Assembly (NCBI GenBank): GCA_905250075.1
Contig: CAJNOP010000315.1
Location: forward strand, 62,001 to 126,000
DNA length: 64,000 nucleotides
Source: Rotaria sp. Silwood1
Taxonomy: Eukaryota; Rotifera; Eurotatoria; Philodinida; Philodinidae
Direction: 5' to 3'
Each line of letters opens with the position of its first letter. The stretch's first letter is position 1. Below are positions 12,416 to 25,312 of the stretch, one piece after another. The position numbers were made by a program, and so were the translations under genes. The notes under the pieces were generated by a model. It had not been told where the DNA came from. It searched no databases and saw only the letters and a list, made by a program, of their open reading frames with translations.

Positions 12416-13057
12416 AACTGCATTATTGTAATGATCTTATTCATGAAATAGTCCATGGTGAAAAAAAAAATGATTATTGTCGAGTATACAGCAACAATAA
12501 TAAATGAAATCGAGCGCGCTCTTTAAATGTAGAAATAAATAATAAATTGTTGTTCTTGTCATCGATTATTAGTGAAAATAACTATAGTTGGCAAGAAATT
12601 TTTCAGTTTACAGATGATATGTTAGAATAACAAGGTTGAAGGATATACGTGAGTTCCACATTTCAGCTCCAAAGAAGCTGCGCTAACAAGCTTCTTTTCC
12701 TTTCTTTACACTTTACATTCACTTAAAGGAATGTTTATACAAAAACAAGATGGTAGGTGGATTTTTTCTTGATGATGTCATCTAATGAGTTAAGAATGAT
12801 ATGGTTTTTTTCGTTTTCATACTTTTAAGAATCATACAGAAACGCAGAGGTATTGATCTAATGAAATTTTTAATAGGAAAAATTGAGGAAATGTAAGAGC
12901 TAACTATAACTGGACAACATCCCATATTCAAATAATACTCGATAAAATTTTTCAATTTAAAAAGAGAAAATTTTCATCTTATGGAAGGTTTTTAGTTTTT
13001 CATACATTTAAAATATTTGAGCTTTTTCTATGCCGATCTTCTAGATCTGGAATTTAT

Positions 13058-13168
13058 GGGTGTGGGTGTAGGTGTAGGTGTGGTGTGGTGTGGTGTAAAG
13101 GTGGATGTGGATATGGTTAGGAGCTTAAACAACATTTTCTATCACTCCTACGCCCACATCCACACCCA
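13058..13168. repeat. Telomere-like TGTGGG...CCCACA hairpin
   Basis: The left arm (13058-13118) carries GGGTGTGGGTGTAGGTG followed by GGTGT units. The loop is about 30 bases. The right arm (13149-13168) reads ACGCCCACATCCACACCCA. The arms are unequal, the left being longer. Confidence 0.75.
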
Positions 13169-14254
13169 ATATATTTGTCTTAGTCAATGACTTTGAAATG
13201 CATCAATTGTTATGTCTGTTTTATCATATGAAATACCACTGTTGTCATATTTTTCATACGAAATTCGCAAAAGTCATGGCTTTTTTTACTTTTAACTCGA
13301 TGGCAAGGATATAATTTGTTTATTTATGGTTTGTTTTTCTTTGACAAACACAGACGAAAACATGCATATGAATTTATGGATTTCTATTTTATGACATCTT
13401 ACTCTTATTCATATTTTTTTACTTTACTTAAAATGCACGGTGAGCATTTCAAAGTGACAGATGAAATGGGTAGATATGGGGTATGAGTGCAGCTGAAGAG
13501 GTGTCCAATACATGCATACACACTCAAAATCAAAAGTCATACAATATCACTAATTTGTATAAACCGTTGATGTGGGTTCGTAATCACCTCTTTAGATATT
13601 GCGAGACATACAAATTCAATATCTGCGCTGAAAAATGGTTAAAAAAAACATTTTATGCACACGTATTGAGACTGTTGAGAAGACAAGTAAAATGATTCGG
13701 TTGGATAATGGATTTATTTCAAGCGATAGAATCAGTATAAAGAAAATAATTAAGCTGTATCATAAATACTCATTCTACCTTTGATAACAAGAAACTTAAT
13801 AAGTCATTTATATATCACTTGTCTTGCTGCATTGATTCGCTCCTCACAAGTTCACAATGTGAGAACATCAATCATTGTTACTGTATGTCACTGAAACGTG
13901 TTTATTGATGTCTTTGTTGGGGGGAAACATGTTTTTTTTCGTCTCTATATGGAGAACGAACATTGAATGGTATATACTGCAAAGCTCTTAGAAAATCATG
14001 AGATCGGTGACTTGATGCTAGAACAACCGTCTCTCAATACACATAGAGCTCAATGGAACAAAAAGAATTTCACGAATTCGTTGCATCCGTAGATCTAAAC
14101 GATTTGTTCCTCATCTTGGTAATATATTTGGCTTAGCGACTTGATGGATGTCATCACATGAAATGGAAGACTCTATATTGAAGCTGGATATACATGACTT
14201 TGAATGTTTCGCATTGTTCCTAGAGTCTTTCTAGTGTGGTATTAATGTAATCTC

Positions 14255-14400
14255 TTCGTCTTTTTCTTTTCGTTTTTTTGCTCTCTCTACTGCTGATTTT
14301 TGTTCTCCTCCCTTTTTGTATCTTACGTCAGGCTTCTTTCTTTTCTTTTTCTGTCCTCCTTGTCGTTCTTTTTTCTTTCTTTTTTTTTCGTATATTTCAC
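14255..14400. repeat. Pyrimidine-rich tract
   Basis: About 145 bases are almost entirely C and T (CTTTTTCTTTTCG, TCTTTCTTTTC and similar), followed at 14455-14485 by a TATATA microsatellite. The tract lies about 670 bases upstream of the ammonium transporter start. A regulatory role is possible but nothing in the sequence shows it. Confidence 0.5.
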
Positions 14401-15069
14401 GTCTCTTTAGGACCGAAATATTCAGAGTGCTTTAAAAGGCAATACATATAAGTATATGTATATATATAGATATATATATCTATGTGTAATAAATTATTCA
14501 CATGTTGAATATTTCGTATTCTATTGTCACACGATTCTCGTTACGCACAATAAATTTTAATTGTGACTCGATAATAATTTAGCAACAAACTTACGCTAAA
14601 TAAACACGAAAAATTTTAATATGTTTTGTCATTTGTGCAAAATGATTATTTTTTGGATAAGGGGAAATTTTTGTCCCATTTTGGCCTTTGTTTTCGATGG
14701 TGCTACTCATTTTATTATTACGTAGTAGTTGAAGGTGACGGCTCTAATTGCGAATGCATGACATCACTCTCTGCCAACGTCAATTGTCCAATCAGAACAA
14801 ACATTAATCCAATAGTGCACGTTTAAATGATTGTTTTTATACGATACCAAAAAAAAATACCATATACCTACTCGTTATTTCAGTTTAGTTTCGTTTTCTT
14901 CTCATCGTTCGTGCGTGACATCGATAATATCTTAAGTAATCATTTTTCTCCTGTCGATAACGTTGAAAAGTGTCTGTTTTTTTTTTCACCACTGGACAAA
15001 CTTTGAATATAAAATATTTTTTCTACTTTCATTGATTTTTTATTAACGTGAAACAATTGGATTAGAATC

Positions 15070-16905
15070 ATGAACGATAGTACTAATACTACAATGTCGA
15101 CCAATGGTGGCAATAGTCCTTTTGATTCAGGTGACAATTCTTGAATGTTAACATCAACAGTATTAGTACTATTAATGACACCTGCACTGGCCTTTTTCTA
15201 TGGTGGTATGGTTGATCGAAAGAATATTTTAAATCAACTATTTTTATCATTTATTTGTATGGGCATTGTAACTGTACAATGGGTTCTCATTGGTTTTTCA
15301 TTTGCATTTGGTCCACCTGTAAGCGAAGGTTTTGGTTCATTCGGTTGGTCAGTATTACGTTTTGGTGAAGTAGAAAATATAAACTATAGTCCTACATATT
15401 CTCTATTGACATTTTGTATGTTTCAATGTACATTTGCAATTATTACACCAGCTCTCATTTCCGGTATGTAGAATCGTTCAATGATAATAAATCATTATTG
15501 TTAATTTACTTCAGGTTCTATTGTTGGTCGAATGAAAATGATTCCGTACATGATATTCATATTTATTTGGGCCACAATCTGCTATGATCCAATGGCACAT
15601 TGGGTTTGGGGTAGCAATGGATGGTTGAAAACTTTGGGAACACTCGATTTTGCTGGTGGAACTGTTGTTCATATTCTTTCGGGCGTCTCCGGTATTACAG
15701 CCTCGATCATTTTAGGAAAACGACACGATTATGATCCATACAGTACTTCTGCTCATAATCTTCCATTTACAATTTTGGGAACATGCCTTTTGTGGGTGGG
15801 TTGGAACGGATTCAATGGGGGTTCTGCTGGTTCTGCCAGGTACACTATAAAGAATACAAATAACAAATTAGAACAAAAACATTTTTCTTTTTTAGTGATT
15901 TGGCAGCTATAGCTGTAGTCAATACAAATACAGCCGCTGCTTCAGCATTGGTAACATGGGTAGTGATCGATGCTATACGTGGTCACATTTCAATATCAGG
16001 CGCTTGTACGGGTTCTATTGTTGGTCTTGTAGCTATTACACCAGCTTGTGGTTATGTTCAACCTGGCTGGGCATTACTCATTGGCATTATTGGATCGATC
16101 ATTGTCTATTGTATGTTGTTGCTCAAGCGATATATGCGATTCGATGACACACTAGATGTGGCTATTGTTCATGGTTGCGGTAAATTCTTTGTATCATGTT
16201 GTCTATTGTAAAATAAGTAAAATAATCTCCGTAGGTGGTATATCTGGTGCTTTTATGACTGGCCTATTCGCTCAACAATGGGTTAACCCAAGTGGTGGTG
16301 CTAATGGTGCATTTTATGGACATCCTATTCAACTTTGGTATCAAATTGCAGGCATTCTTACTGCCATTGGTAAATGTGAAGTTCAGCTGTATTATTCAAG
16401 TATCGTTGTGTATCGTTTTTAGGTTTCGCTGCTGCATGTACAGCCGGAATTCTGCTTCCATTACACTTTACCATTGGTATTAGATTAGCGCGCGAGGATG
16501 AACTTACAGGACTCGATCTAGCAGGTATGATCGGTTTAATATTTTTTTTTCCAAGAAAATGTAATATATATATGTATAATTACAGCTCATGGTGAGAATT
16601 GGGAAGCGGCTGCAACGCGTGCTGCTGCCGATCTTGTCCAAGAAATGCGACAACAACAAGAACAAAGTGGAAACGGAATCGATTATGCACACGACAATGG
16701 AACTTTTGAACTGTCATATAAACCTTCCGATTCCAGTGTCAAACCGATCACAATAAAATATGCTGCTCTAGGTTCATTACCACGTATAATGCCTACTTTG
16801 AATTTTAAAGAGAATCGTAATCAACAAGAAACTGCTATTCAAGTAGGAAGAGACCGTAACGGTTCAACAGTGACAGATAATGAATTTCAAACAATGCAGT
16901 TTTGA
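15070..16905 (+). pseudogene. Ammonium transporter (Mep/Amt family) with a TGA in place of a conserved Trp
   Basis: Six exons: 15070-15463, 15515-15839, 15896-16179, 16235-16369, 16423-16524 and 16586-16905. All introns are 51-61 bp with GT-AG ends, and the frame holds over 519 codons. Amt signatures are intact: LLMTPALAFFYGG in the first helix, FAIITPALISG, DFAGGTVVHILSG (with the first pore His) and VHGCGGISGAF (second pore His). These proteins are 11-helix channels moving ammonium/ammonia across membranes. Codon 25 (15142-15144) is TGA where the family has Trp just before the first helix (usually WML). An ATG follows it immediately (TGAATG), so initiation at 15145 would give a 494-aa protein keeping every membrane helix. 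It may therefore be a fresh pseudogene, a sequence error, or a gene starting at 15145 with a short upstream ORF. The stop at the end is also TGA. Confidence 0.85.
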
Positions 16906-19059
16906 TGAACGCCAAGTGTGATACGAACTTTATGTTTTTTATTTTTATTTTTATTTTTATCAGACAATTAATAACTTATGCATTCGATCTATTATTTATT
17001 TTAAAGATATTTATCTGTATTGTATACATCTATATACAAAAAAATAAGAAAAAAATTGATTCATTTCGCACTTGTTAACTCAAAAGACAATGAAAGATAA
17101 TACGAAGCGAAAGCAAAAAAAGAAAACAAAGTACAGGTAAATATTATTCATTCAAACACATTGTATAGAATAACAAAAATTTACTAGCAATCTATTATCT
17201 GTGAAGTAATGTGTTTATACTGTAATCTAGATGTTATTGTCATTTTTTTACTACACAATCAAACAATGTTTTGTATATATGTTTAACACTGTTTAGTCAA
17301 TGTCATCGACTTCTAATTTAATTGATTTTTTTTCTTATTGGAACGGAAAGAGTGACTTCTGAAGTATAAATTTAGTACCATTTCAGGATAAATATAGAAA
17401 AGAAAAATCAAACGTCTCTAAAATAAGTTTTCTAGAGGTTGGAAAAGATTATATTTCGCATATATTGCTCGCTACATTGTTCAAATTTGAAGGCATCAAA
17501 AACTATTGAAACTGGTTTTTTTTGTAACAGTTTTAAATCAATTTTTGATTCTGGAATCAATATATTTGATCGATACAATTTTTCAAAGAACTATCCGTTT
17601 AAAAGAATATGAGCTATTATCTTCAGAAACTGAACGAAAACAAGTATTCTGTTATCATTGAACAATTGATTACTACTTAACTTCAAATACATTATTGAAA
17701 AGAGTATTCTTTGTGTTACAAGAATCGTTATTTGATGATTCATCTGCTCGAGTAGAATAGATTTTGCACAAATTTTGTAACTCAGACATTACTCTTTGTA
17801 ATAAGAATAAATATAATGGAATTAGAAGTGGATTAACAACGTTTGGCATTTTGCTTAGCGTATTATTTCGAAAAATGGAACTTGGTAGTTATTGGAATCG
17901 ATTGAAACATGACTAATCAAAAAAAAATCAAGAGCAACGAGGTGGCTTTCGGAATCTTGCAAAAAGAGCAAATAGAATGGCAAGATCATCCGGTCGATTG
18001 CACATAATTCACAGAAAATTCTTTGGTGCATTCAAATGGTATCTTTTGTTAAACGTAAAGCTCGTTTGTGCAATCACAAAAGGTTTGTGTTAACAAGCTT
18101 GATTAACTCTGTTTATGAAGTTTAAAATATTGTTTCTTTTCTTAGCAATCCTCCAAAGAAGTATTCATCAAAATAAAGTAATCGAAAGCAAATATACTGA
18201 GTAAATTTGAGTGATAACGGTTTTCAACTTCGTCGAATGCTGTGTATGTAAGATGAGTCTCTTGTTTTTCAAATGACTCCTTCGTTATTTTTGCATCATG
18301 TAAACATTTTGCACGTCACTTCTGTATATTTTTGTCTTCTTGTTGTTCTTTTTGAATTTTGAAATTTTTCAACTACACACTCGATTGAAATTGGTAAGAA
18401 CAGTAAAACATTCAAAATAAAAGGGCCGCGACTATGAATGATAATAAAAAAAAAACCATATTTGCACAAAGATAATTCAGTTCATAGGGAGTATATACAG
18501 CTATATTTCTGTATGATGTGTAGTAGTTGGTATCGTCCAAAAAGAAACAGTGCCTAACAAATATAAATTTCATTAGATACCTATGGTGAAGATCTGATTA
18601 TAGATATATACCAATGTATGATTTTTCTAAAACTGATTTTGATGTTGATTTTATTCCGAAATAGATGAAACTTATAGGATCATGAACATTAGACAACATT
18701 GTTTTTCGAATTGGATTGATATTATAGAAGATCGAATAGATTAATCGTATTTCTCCAATAAAAAAGAATAAAAGAAAATGACAAAAAAAGTTGTTTCCTT
18801 GTATTTGTTTGAACTTAGACCTCAAAAACTTGTTTATATTATCAATAAAATATTTGTAAAAAATGATTTATTTGCGAAGTAATATACAGAAGAACAATCA
18901 ATCTTTCAAGATAGTTCAAAATGGATATAAAAATCGAAATTCAGAGTACGTGTGATGTAATGACAGAAGCTGTCGTTATTGTTTATTTTCTTTATTTTCT
19001 TAGATCAACCACCCTTCAATGGAAACGAATATATATTATATGTGTATGTTGAGGACAAA

Positions 19060-19190
19060 TTTGGAATTCAGTCATATTTCGAATTTGTCCGGGCGAAATT
19101 GAAATTCTAATTTTGCTCGATCAAAATTAGGATTCCAAAATGGACCAAGATTTCCTCGCGCAGAATTAGAATTCGACTAGAATACAATTT
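19060..19190. repeat. GAATTCTAATTTTG word patch
   Basis: Within 130 bases the words GGAATTC, CGAATTTG, GAAATTCTAATTTTGC, CAAAATTAGGATTCC and CAGAATTAGAATTCG alternate in direct and inverse orientation. It is a small member of the one-word patch class, with GAATTC as the self-complementary core. Confidence 0.5.
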
Positions 19191-20280
19191 ATACAATCGA
19201 AATAAATAAAATCTAATTTGAATAGTTATTTTTATACAGCAATGTTTTTTTATTTTCTATAACATTTTAGAAGGCAAAGGACTCGCGTCTATTCACTCAT
19301 CTTTGTACAACCGTCTCGCTTGGAATGACATTTTCTCGAACAAAAACTTCCACTTTTTTACATAAATATTGTTTTTTAGCGTACTTGCATTTATAGTCAA
19401 ATGTGCAATCAATCGTTGAATTCAACTCAGACATTTGTTTTTGTTAGATTGTAACGCGTACATTGAGGATGCGGATATTGTTTGTATCTCTATGCATAGT
19501 TCTATTCCATCAACTCATGCCTAAGTGAATCCATGTCTCGATAAGAACTACTTATTTATTCATTTAAACAAAAATCTTACCGTATTCTTCGTGATAACAA
19601 ACGAATTCATTTACTTGATGATAATATTCACTTATTTTCATGCATTTATATTCAACTATTTCGACATGACATTATATTTTAACAAACTTTTTTTTATAAA
19701 TCATCAAAGTATTTTCTTTACAAATAAATGTCGAACATTGTCATAGTACCAGTATCTCTCAAAGCAAACAATTTTTATCTAATGAAAATATCGTTCGATG
19801 AATTTTTAAAATCTTATTTGTTAAACTATGAATCTGAACACTTTGAAACATCTTCATTAGAAATACTACAGAGACTGTGTTTGGTAACATAATTTCGATC
19901 ATATCATTCGCAAAAGATATTCTTGTAAAGATGATCAAACTATGTTACTGTAATATTAGTGTTGAAATTTTTCTAATATATATATGCTATTTGATTGATC
20001 AATAAGAAAAAAAACGCTTTCTACTTCATTCTCAACTTTAGTAAAGTATTAATATGGATTCGAATGAATAGCACACGAAAAAGTAAGACATTAAGAAGAA
20101 AAAAAAGAGCAAAATAACTAACATAAATGGAGTATAAAAAGATAAACGAGATAAATGTTCAGATATCACAAAACTCATAAAAAAAGATGCAATAGGATAA
20201 AACATACTCTCATTTATTAAACAGAAATCAATATTTGCCAATTAATATGCAACAAAAAATGCATCTAGAAAAAGATTAAT

Positions 20281-20495
20281 GGAGTGTGACTGTGTGTAAG
20301 CGTGCATGGATCTCTGAGGGTAAGTACCTTTTCACTATCAAACAGTCATATGCAATTTTTCTTTGCCAAAGTGAAATGAGAGTGAGGATGTGGGCGTGAC
20401 TGCACGTGTTGCTGTGGACATGTGCGCGGATACCTATGAGTCTTGTTTTTTAACCAATATTGGCACCGACACAGACACCGATCCACACTCTAAAC
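20281..20495. repeat. Degenerate telomere-like repeat pair
   Basis: GTGTGACTGTGTGTAAGCG near 20284 and GAGTGAGGATGTGGGCGTG near 20381 face a C-rich end, CACCGACACAGACACCG and CCACACTCT, at 20463-20495. The arms are diverged, so this may be an old copy of the TGTGGG hairpin class. Confidence 0.45.
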
Positions 20496-20860
20496 TTGCG
20501 ATGTCATCTACTAAAGCAGAATTGACTTTGAGAACTGATATTCCTGTCAATTCAATGTGATTGATTGTAATCAAATCGATAAATATTGTATGTGGATACT
20601 TGCCTGCATGTTTTTCTTGTTCTATTTATATGAATAGAAGTGCGACCTAGGATTAGTCATGGAAGAAATTCAAGCCCAATTATGTTGAATATTGGCCTTG
20701 TCGAAAATTTTGATTTATCCGTCGAAAAATAGTAAGTTCCTTCCAAAAAAATGCTTATCTCACTGAGATGTTTCATTTGATATGAGATGATAAGGGTTTC
20801 GGTGAAAAAAATCATATGGCCCGATTTATGACCTTATATTACTTCTCCTCTTCGCATCCT

Positions 20861-21443
20861 TTATTGAAAAAACATCAAATGAAAAATTAATGGTACAAAT
20901 AACAAACTTTTATGTTCTATTCGGTTTATGTGAGATGCTGAAAAAATCGGTCCTGTCGGAGTATCATTATGAATTAAATTATATTCCATTAGTAGTTGAA
21001 TAACGTTCTTATATACATTTTTTCCATTGCATAAATCGTGATTACAAACATATTCGACTGAACTTTGTCGCACATCTACTTTACCGTTGAGATAATACGA
21101 TGTTTCTTCTAGGATTCCCAATTGTTTACGAAATTGATCATCACTGTTCGACGAACATCCTTGATGTGTTTTATTTGTATAAACATTATCAATATTTAAA
21201 CTACATGATTTAATATTTCCATCACATGTAATAATTAAACCATCTGTCGATAAACAACGGAAAATACTTGCACCTGAATTAAAAATATTTAAAAGGAAAT
21301 GCATGATTGAATGGAAAGAGTTTTCTATTATTTTTCGAATACATACAGAACGCAACAGCTTTTAAATTGAATAAGAATGTGTAAAAGGCTAAGATGTAAC
21401 AAGCGATTAACACGACCACAACCTTTGATGTTAGGACGAACAT
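20861..21443 (-). CDS. Secreted or GPI-anchored Ly6/uPAR-like Cys-rich protein
   Basis: Two exons on the minus strand: 21443-21347 and 21273-20861, joined across a 73-bp GT-AG intron with matching phase, giving 169 aa. The N-terminus is a hydrophobic signal sequence (VVVVLIACYILAFYTFLF). The mature part has Cys at about 33, 39, 49, 56, 72, 109 and 114, ending the Cys region with CNHDLCNG. A final CN after a short Cys spacing is the hallmark of three-finger LU (Ly6/uPAR) domains. The last 15 residues (SLLFVPLIFHLMFFQ) are hydrophobic with no charged tail, as in GPI-attachment signals. The shorter upstream ORF start in the intron is therefore not the real start. The ligand and function are unknown. 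Confidence 0.7.
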
Positions 21444-22711
21444 ATTCAAGCAGCGAAATCAACGTTTTACTTCAAAGAACAACAGCAGGTTAAGAACTAT
21501 TGCAACAGTCGATAAAGGAAATTAGTTATGTGAAAAATTTGTTTATAAAAGGTCAGAAATGTCTTTTAATATTCGCCACGTTTTTTGTTTAGATTTTCTA
21601 AATTCAATAGATTTTGTGTTACATACTAATTGGTGATCGGAAAATTTTTTGAGAAAATATTTCCACCCTTTTTGCTCGTTGGAAAGCGTTTTAGAATGCT
21701 TAAAAACTATTGGTTAGAACCAGAATTTTGTTCTCTTTCCAAATATGCTCTCTGAAATCTTGTCTTACGTTTTTCTCTCGAGTATTGAGAAGAGCTTTGG
21801 AAGGCTTGAAAAAATGTTTGGATGAAAAATACTTTGATATAGTTTGGTATTTTCATTATTGGGATATAAAACTAAAAATTGAAACCTTTATTAATTTTAT
21901 CGACGTGCAGAATGCAATATATTCTGCAAAACGTACGATTTCAGTCTTCTTTTCCTTCCGATAAAACACGTCAAACTTCGTTCTGCAAATTGCTGCCATT
22001 TCGAAAAAAATCGACTTTTTGATTAAGCGAAGTTTTCAAGCAGTAAGTGAGCCTTGACGAAATGGCTATAGTTTCACTTAAATAAAATCTAGAGCTAAGT
22101 TCTATATCACATATTGTAAAGAACTGACCGCTCTATCAAACTATAGAGTGCAACTATTTTCAGCGTCTTCGTAAAGAAACAGCGACTAACAAAAAGATAC
22201 TTGTTTGCTGTCCCAGCTTTTTTTTGTGAAGCTTTTTAAAGCCTTCCTCACTACCTGTGTGAACGAAATTCTGGTTTTAATCGATAGTTTTTAATCGTTC
22301 TGAAATCCTTGCAAGTGAGTGAAAAAAACTTTTTGATCACTCATCAATCACCATAAGCCATCATATGATCTGCATTTTTACGTATGCATATTTTCAAAGG
22401 AAGAGAAACGATTTCTTTAGGAAAACGTCTCAATATAATGTTGTAGGAAAATGTCAGGTATGACCAGAATTACTTTGCTTTTCGTTTTCCAAAACACAAA
22501 ACTACTAAAACTCTTTCTGGCTGAATAGAAACAAAAAATCTTATTTTTATGATCATCGAAATTTGTACAAACATCATCCACTTTGTTTCTTATTTTTTCC
22601 ATTTAGTAAAAAGTTTAAGAAACGTTTAGGAGAACTGATAAACCTATTGCCAACGGTTCAGAAAAATGAAACTATAGAAAACAAATTTCCAACACTAATT
22701 GCGTTCTCCTA
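21444..22711. other. Intergenic DNA, no gene supported
   Basis: The ORFs at 21710-21964 and 22417-22602 lack recognisable domains. The stretch separates two minus-strand secreted-protein genes. Confidence 0.4.
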
Positions 22712-23179
22712 TTAATTCTTATTCGCACCTGAATCTGCTGTAAACAAAGCAGAGGACAATTTCTGTTGAAATTGATTAAAATTCGTTGTTAATTTACGCA
22801 TTTGCAACACTTTCGTTTTGGCATATTCAAAGTCACATAAGTCACCATGATAACATTTATGTTTTGTTACCGTCCATTGAATATTATATGTTTCATGCCA
22901 CATTTCCGTCTCTTGTGATATATAGTAGTTGTCTAATGTGACACTACTACCGTTTATACTTTGTTCACCAAATGTAATTTGGATTAATTTTGATACATAA
23001 TCAAAACTAATATGTGAATAACATTCAACATTTTGATATGTTTTGTTACACGTAGATGGCAGTGTATCGAGCGTTTCATTGAATGTTAGATACATTGTAC
23101 AATACTGGACACATTGATATTGAACAGTTATAGGAAGTAGTATTAGGAAGCAAATGTAAACGAGTGTAATACTAGCCAT
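22712..23179 (-). CDS. Small secreted Cys-rich protein, family unknown
   Basis: A single ORF of 155 codons begins with an ATG at 23179 and a clear signal peptide (ITLVYICFLILLPITVQ). Mature Cys lie at about 23, 27, 44, 53, 109 and 115, with N-glycosylation sites at about 34, 45 and 76. The last Cys pair, KCYHGDLCDF, resembles the CNHDLCNG end of the Ly6-like neighbour 1.3 kb downstream on the same strand, so the two may be distant relatives. The C-terminus (GANKN) follows a possible splice donor (TCAG|GTGCGA), so a further exon cannot be excluded. The protein is probably extracellular. I do not recognise a named family. Confidence 0.6.
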   Translation of the reverse strand: MASITLVYICFLILLPITVQYQCVQYCTMYLTFNETLDTLPSTCNKTYQNVECYSHISFDYVSKLIQITFGEQSINGSSVTLDNYYISQETEMWHETYNIQWTVTKHKCYHGDLCDFEYAKTKVLQMRKLTTNFNQFQQKLSSALFTADSGANKN

Positions 23180-24367
23180 TTGTTGCTAAAGTGGGAGAAC
23201 AACTTTTTCTAACTTCTTTCTATATCTTATTTAACTGTGTCGTGGTGCAATTTTTTTTCGTTACTATTCTTATCTTAGATAGACAAAGGCGTTGATAACA
23301 GGAGAGCATTAATTGTAAAAAAAATATGTGATGAGATGAAGTATTCCTTATCTTAATTCTTTCTTGACTTTGTTTACAATACGGATGTTATGTGAAGTTT
23401 ACACCAAAATCCGACTACTAATAGCAGTAGCCTCTATTTTTCCAATGAAAATACCTGAACTAACTTCGGTATTGTAATAATTTCGTACCATTATCGGTGA
23501 CTGACCTGATTCTGCAAACAACAATAACTACAGACGGATAGATGGGTTCATTTTGCTTTGTTCAGAAACAATGTGTGTATTTTCATCCAAGTTTTTATTA
23601 GAACAGTATTAGGTACGTACAACTTTCTCACAGACAGATTTTATCTCTTACTTCTACAGGAAGATTAGGATATACATGTATAATGTTCACTGAGCGAGAG
23701 ATTGTATATGTAGCTGTTAAAATAATTTTTTATATTACTGACATTTTATGAAATGATGAACAAAAAACTAAAGTGAAGTTGAGTTCTCCTGAATACTGAT
23801 TCCATAGTGAACACTCTTACTCCAAGTATACCTCAGTGTTTTCTCTCGATTAACATGATGGCTTCTCCAATAGCTTAAATGATATGCAAGAAAGCCTCAA
23901 AACACTAGGTTTTTACCACAGGATTTTCAAAAACCTTTGTTATATTTCGGTTGGGTTCATCTGAATACTAATTCCAGAGTCCTTAGTAGAGTAAATTCAT
24001 GAATGTTCCACCACATTTTGGAAAAGTCTTTTGAGTTAGTTAATTTGTACTGGTTAGTTGGTAAGTGACCGGGAAAACAACACCTTTGGTCGAAAATATG
24101 CGTCTAATTGAATGAAGAATGTGGAAGATCCTGATTGTTCTTCAAGAATATCTAAGTGTATTTTCTAAGTGCTCAGAAATCCATGGTCGTCTACGAAATA
24201 TTTTCAGCGTATCCTTTGTCGTCAAAAGGATTATACATGAAGTTAAACAGCCGGTTCCGTTTTTTCAGATCACTACATATTACAAATGCTTCGACCTAAC
24301 TCGTTCCAAGCATTTAACTCTATGTAACTTCTTGTTGTCATATCATTTTATAGTAAGAAATAAAATG

Positions 24368-24410
24368 CGGGTGTGGGCATGCGTCATGTTTTAAGCCACA
24401 TCCACACCCA
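24368..24410. repeat. Telomere-like hairpin (small copy)
   Basis: CGGGTGTGGGCATG at 24368 and CCACATCCACACCC at 24396-24409 are complementary arms around a loop of about 15 bases. Confidence 0.65.
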
Positions 24411-25240
24411 AATCTGCTGACTGCTGTCATTATTGCTTCTTCAAGAGCATTCATCCTAGTTTGGTTTTTGTAATAAAAACTATGCCACCAAAAATAGCTG
24501 ACAATATGTAAAAACAAATTGAAGATCGTCAAACATCAAAACCAACTCTTTGCGATCACGGTGCATTTTCTCCTGGTGATCGATTTGATCACGTTCATTT
24601 TATCAACGATTGACGTGGCAATCATGTGTTGTACAACTATCAGAGTAAAAACTGCAGATAAACAGTTAATATATTGCAATAACCAAAAGAAAGTTTTCTT
24701 CATTAATGATATACGAGACGAAGAATATATTGCTTCAAATATATTTTACTTTCTTATTAAGATACTCTATTCCATGGTATAATAATAAAGTGTTTTGAAA
24801 TAATAGATTTTCATATTATTGAGCAGTTCTAGATTTAAACTCGGTCTGATCAAGAATATAGTTCAGGAACAAGAAAGATCAATAGATTGACAATATTTCT
24901 TCAGTGAAAAATCGCTCTAATTCGATCAACAAAAGACATCATCAAAATTTGAAATTGTTCATCTACGGTATACACCATAGCGTTGAATGGTAGACATGAG
25001 TTCGAAATGAAGCCAAGAATGCTGTTGATCAACTTGAGTTCGATGCTATGATTATGATTTTTCTTCGGAAGATGAATTTCGGCTGGGCATATTGACTCTC
25101 GTTTGCATTGATTTCTGTTACCTAAAATCGGAATTTATAATTTCTGAATGACTAAGAAAAATAGCATCGATACAACATACCGACGCTGAACGAATCTAAC
25201 TGATCGAGACTAGCAGTAACATATTGTATGTATTACTCAG

Positions 25241-25312
25241 AGTGTGGTGGGTATGAATGTAAGTAAGTTCTTAACCGCGCCCATGCCTACACACATCCAC
25301 ACCTACACCCTG
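25241..25312. repeat. Telomere-like hairpin
   Basis: AGTGTGGTGGGTATG at 25241 pairs in vocabulary with CCCATGCCTACACACATCC and CACACCTACACCC at 25279-25310. Confidence 0.6.

Larger units (their letters stand above)
11717..14254. other. Intergenic DNA, no gene supported
   Basis: AT-rich, with two telomere-like hairpins listed separately (12361 and 13058). The small ORF at 13483-13695 has an ATG but no recognisable feature. I see nothing else of substance. Confidence 0.45.
16906..20860. other. Intergenic DNA, no gene supported
   Basis: About 4 kb of AT-rich sequence. The ORFs at 18598-18825, 19525-19746 and 20038-20241 are rich in Phe, Ile and Tyr and show no domain. Two repeat patches inside are listed separately. 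Confidence 0.45.

Noticed and set aside
23461..23540. Third Cys-rich paralogue, suggested by TTTGCAGAATCAGGTCAG resembling the 3' end of the 22712 gene
   Set aside because: The similarity covers only a few codons and no signal peptide or Cys pattern follows.
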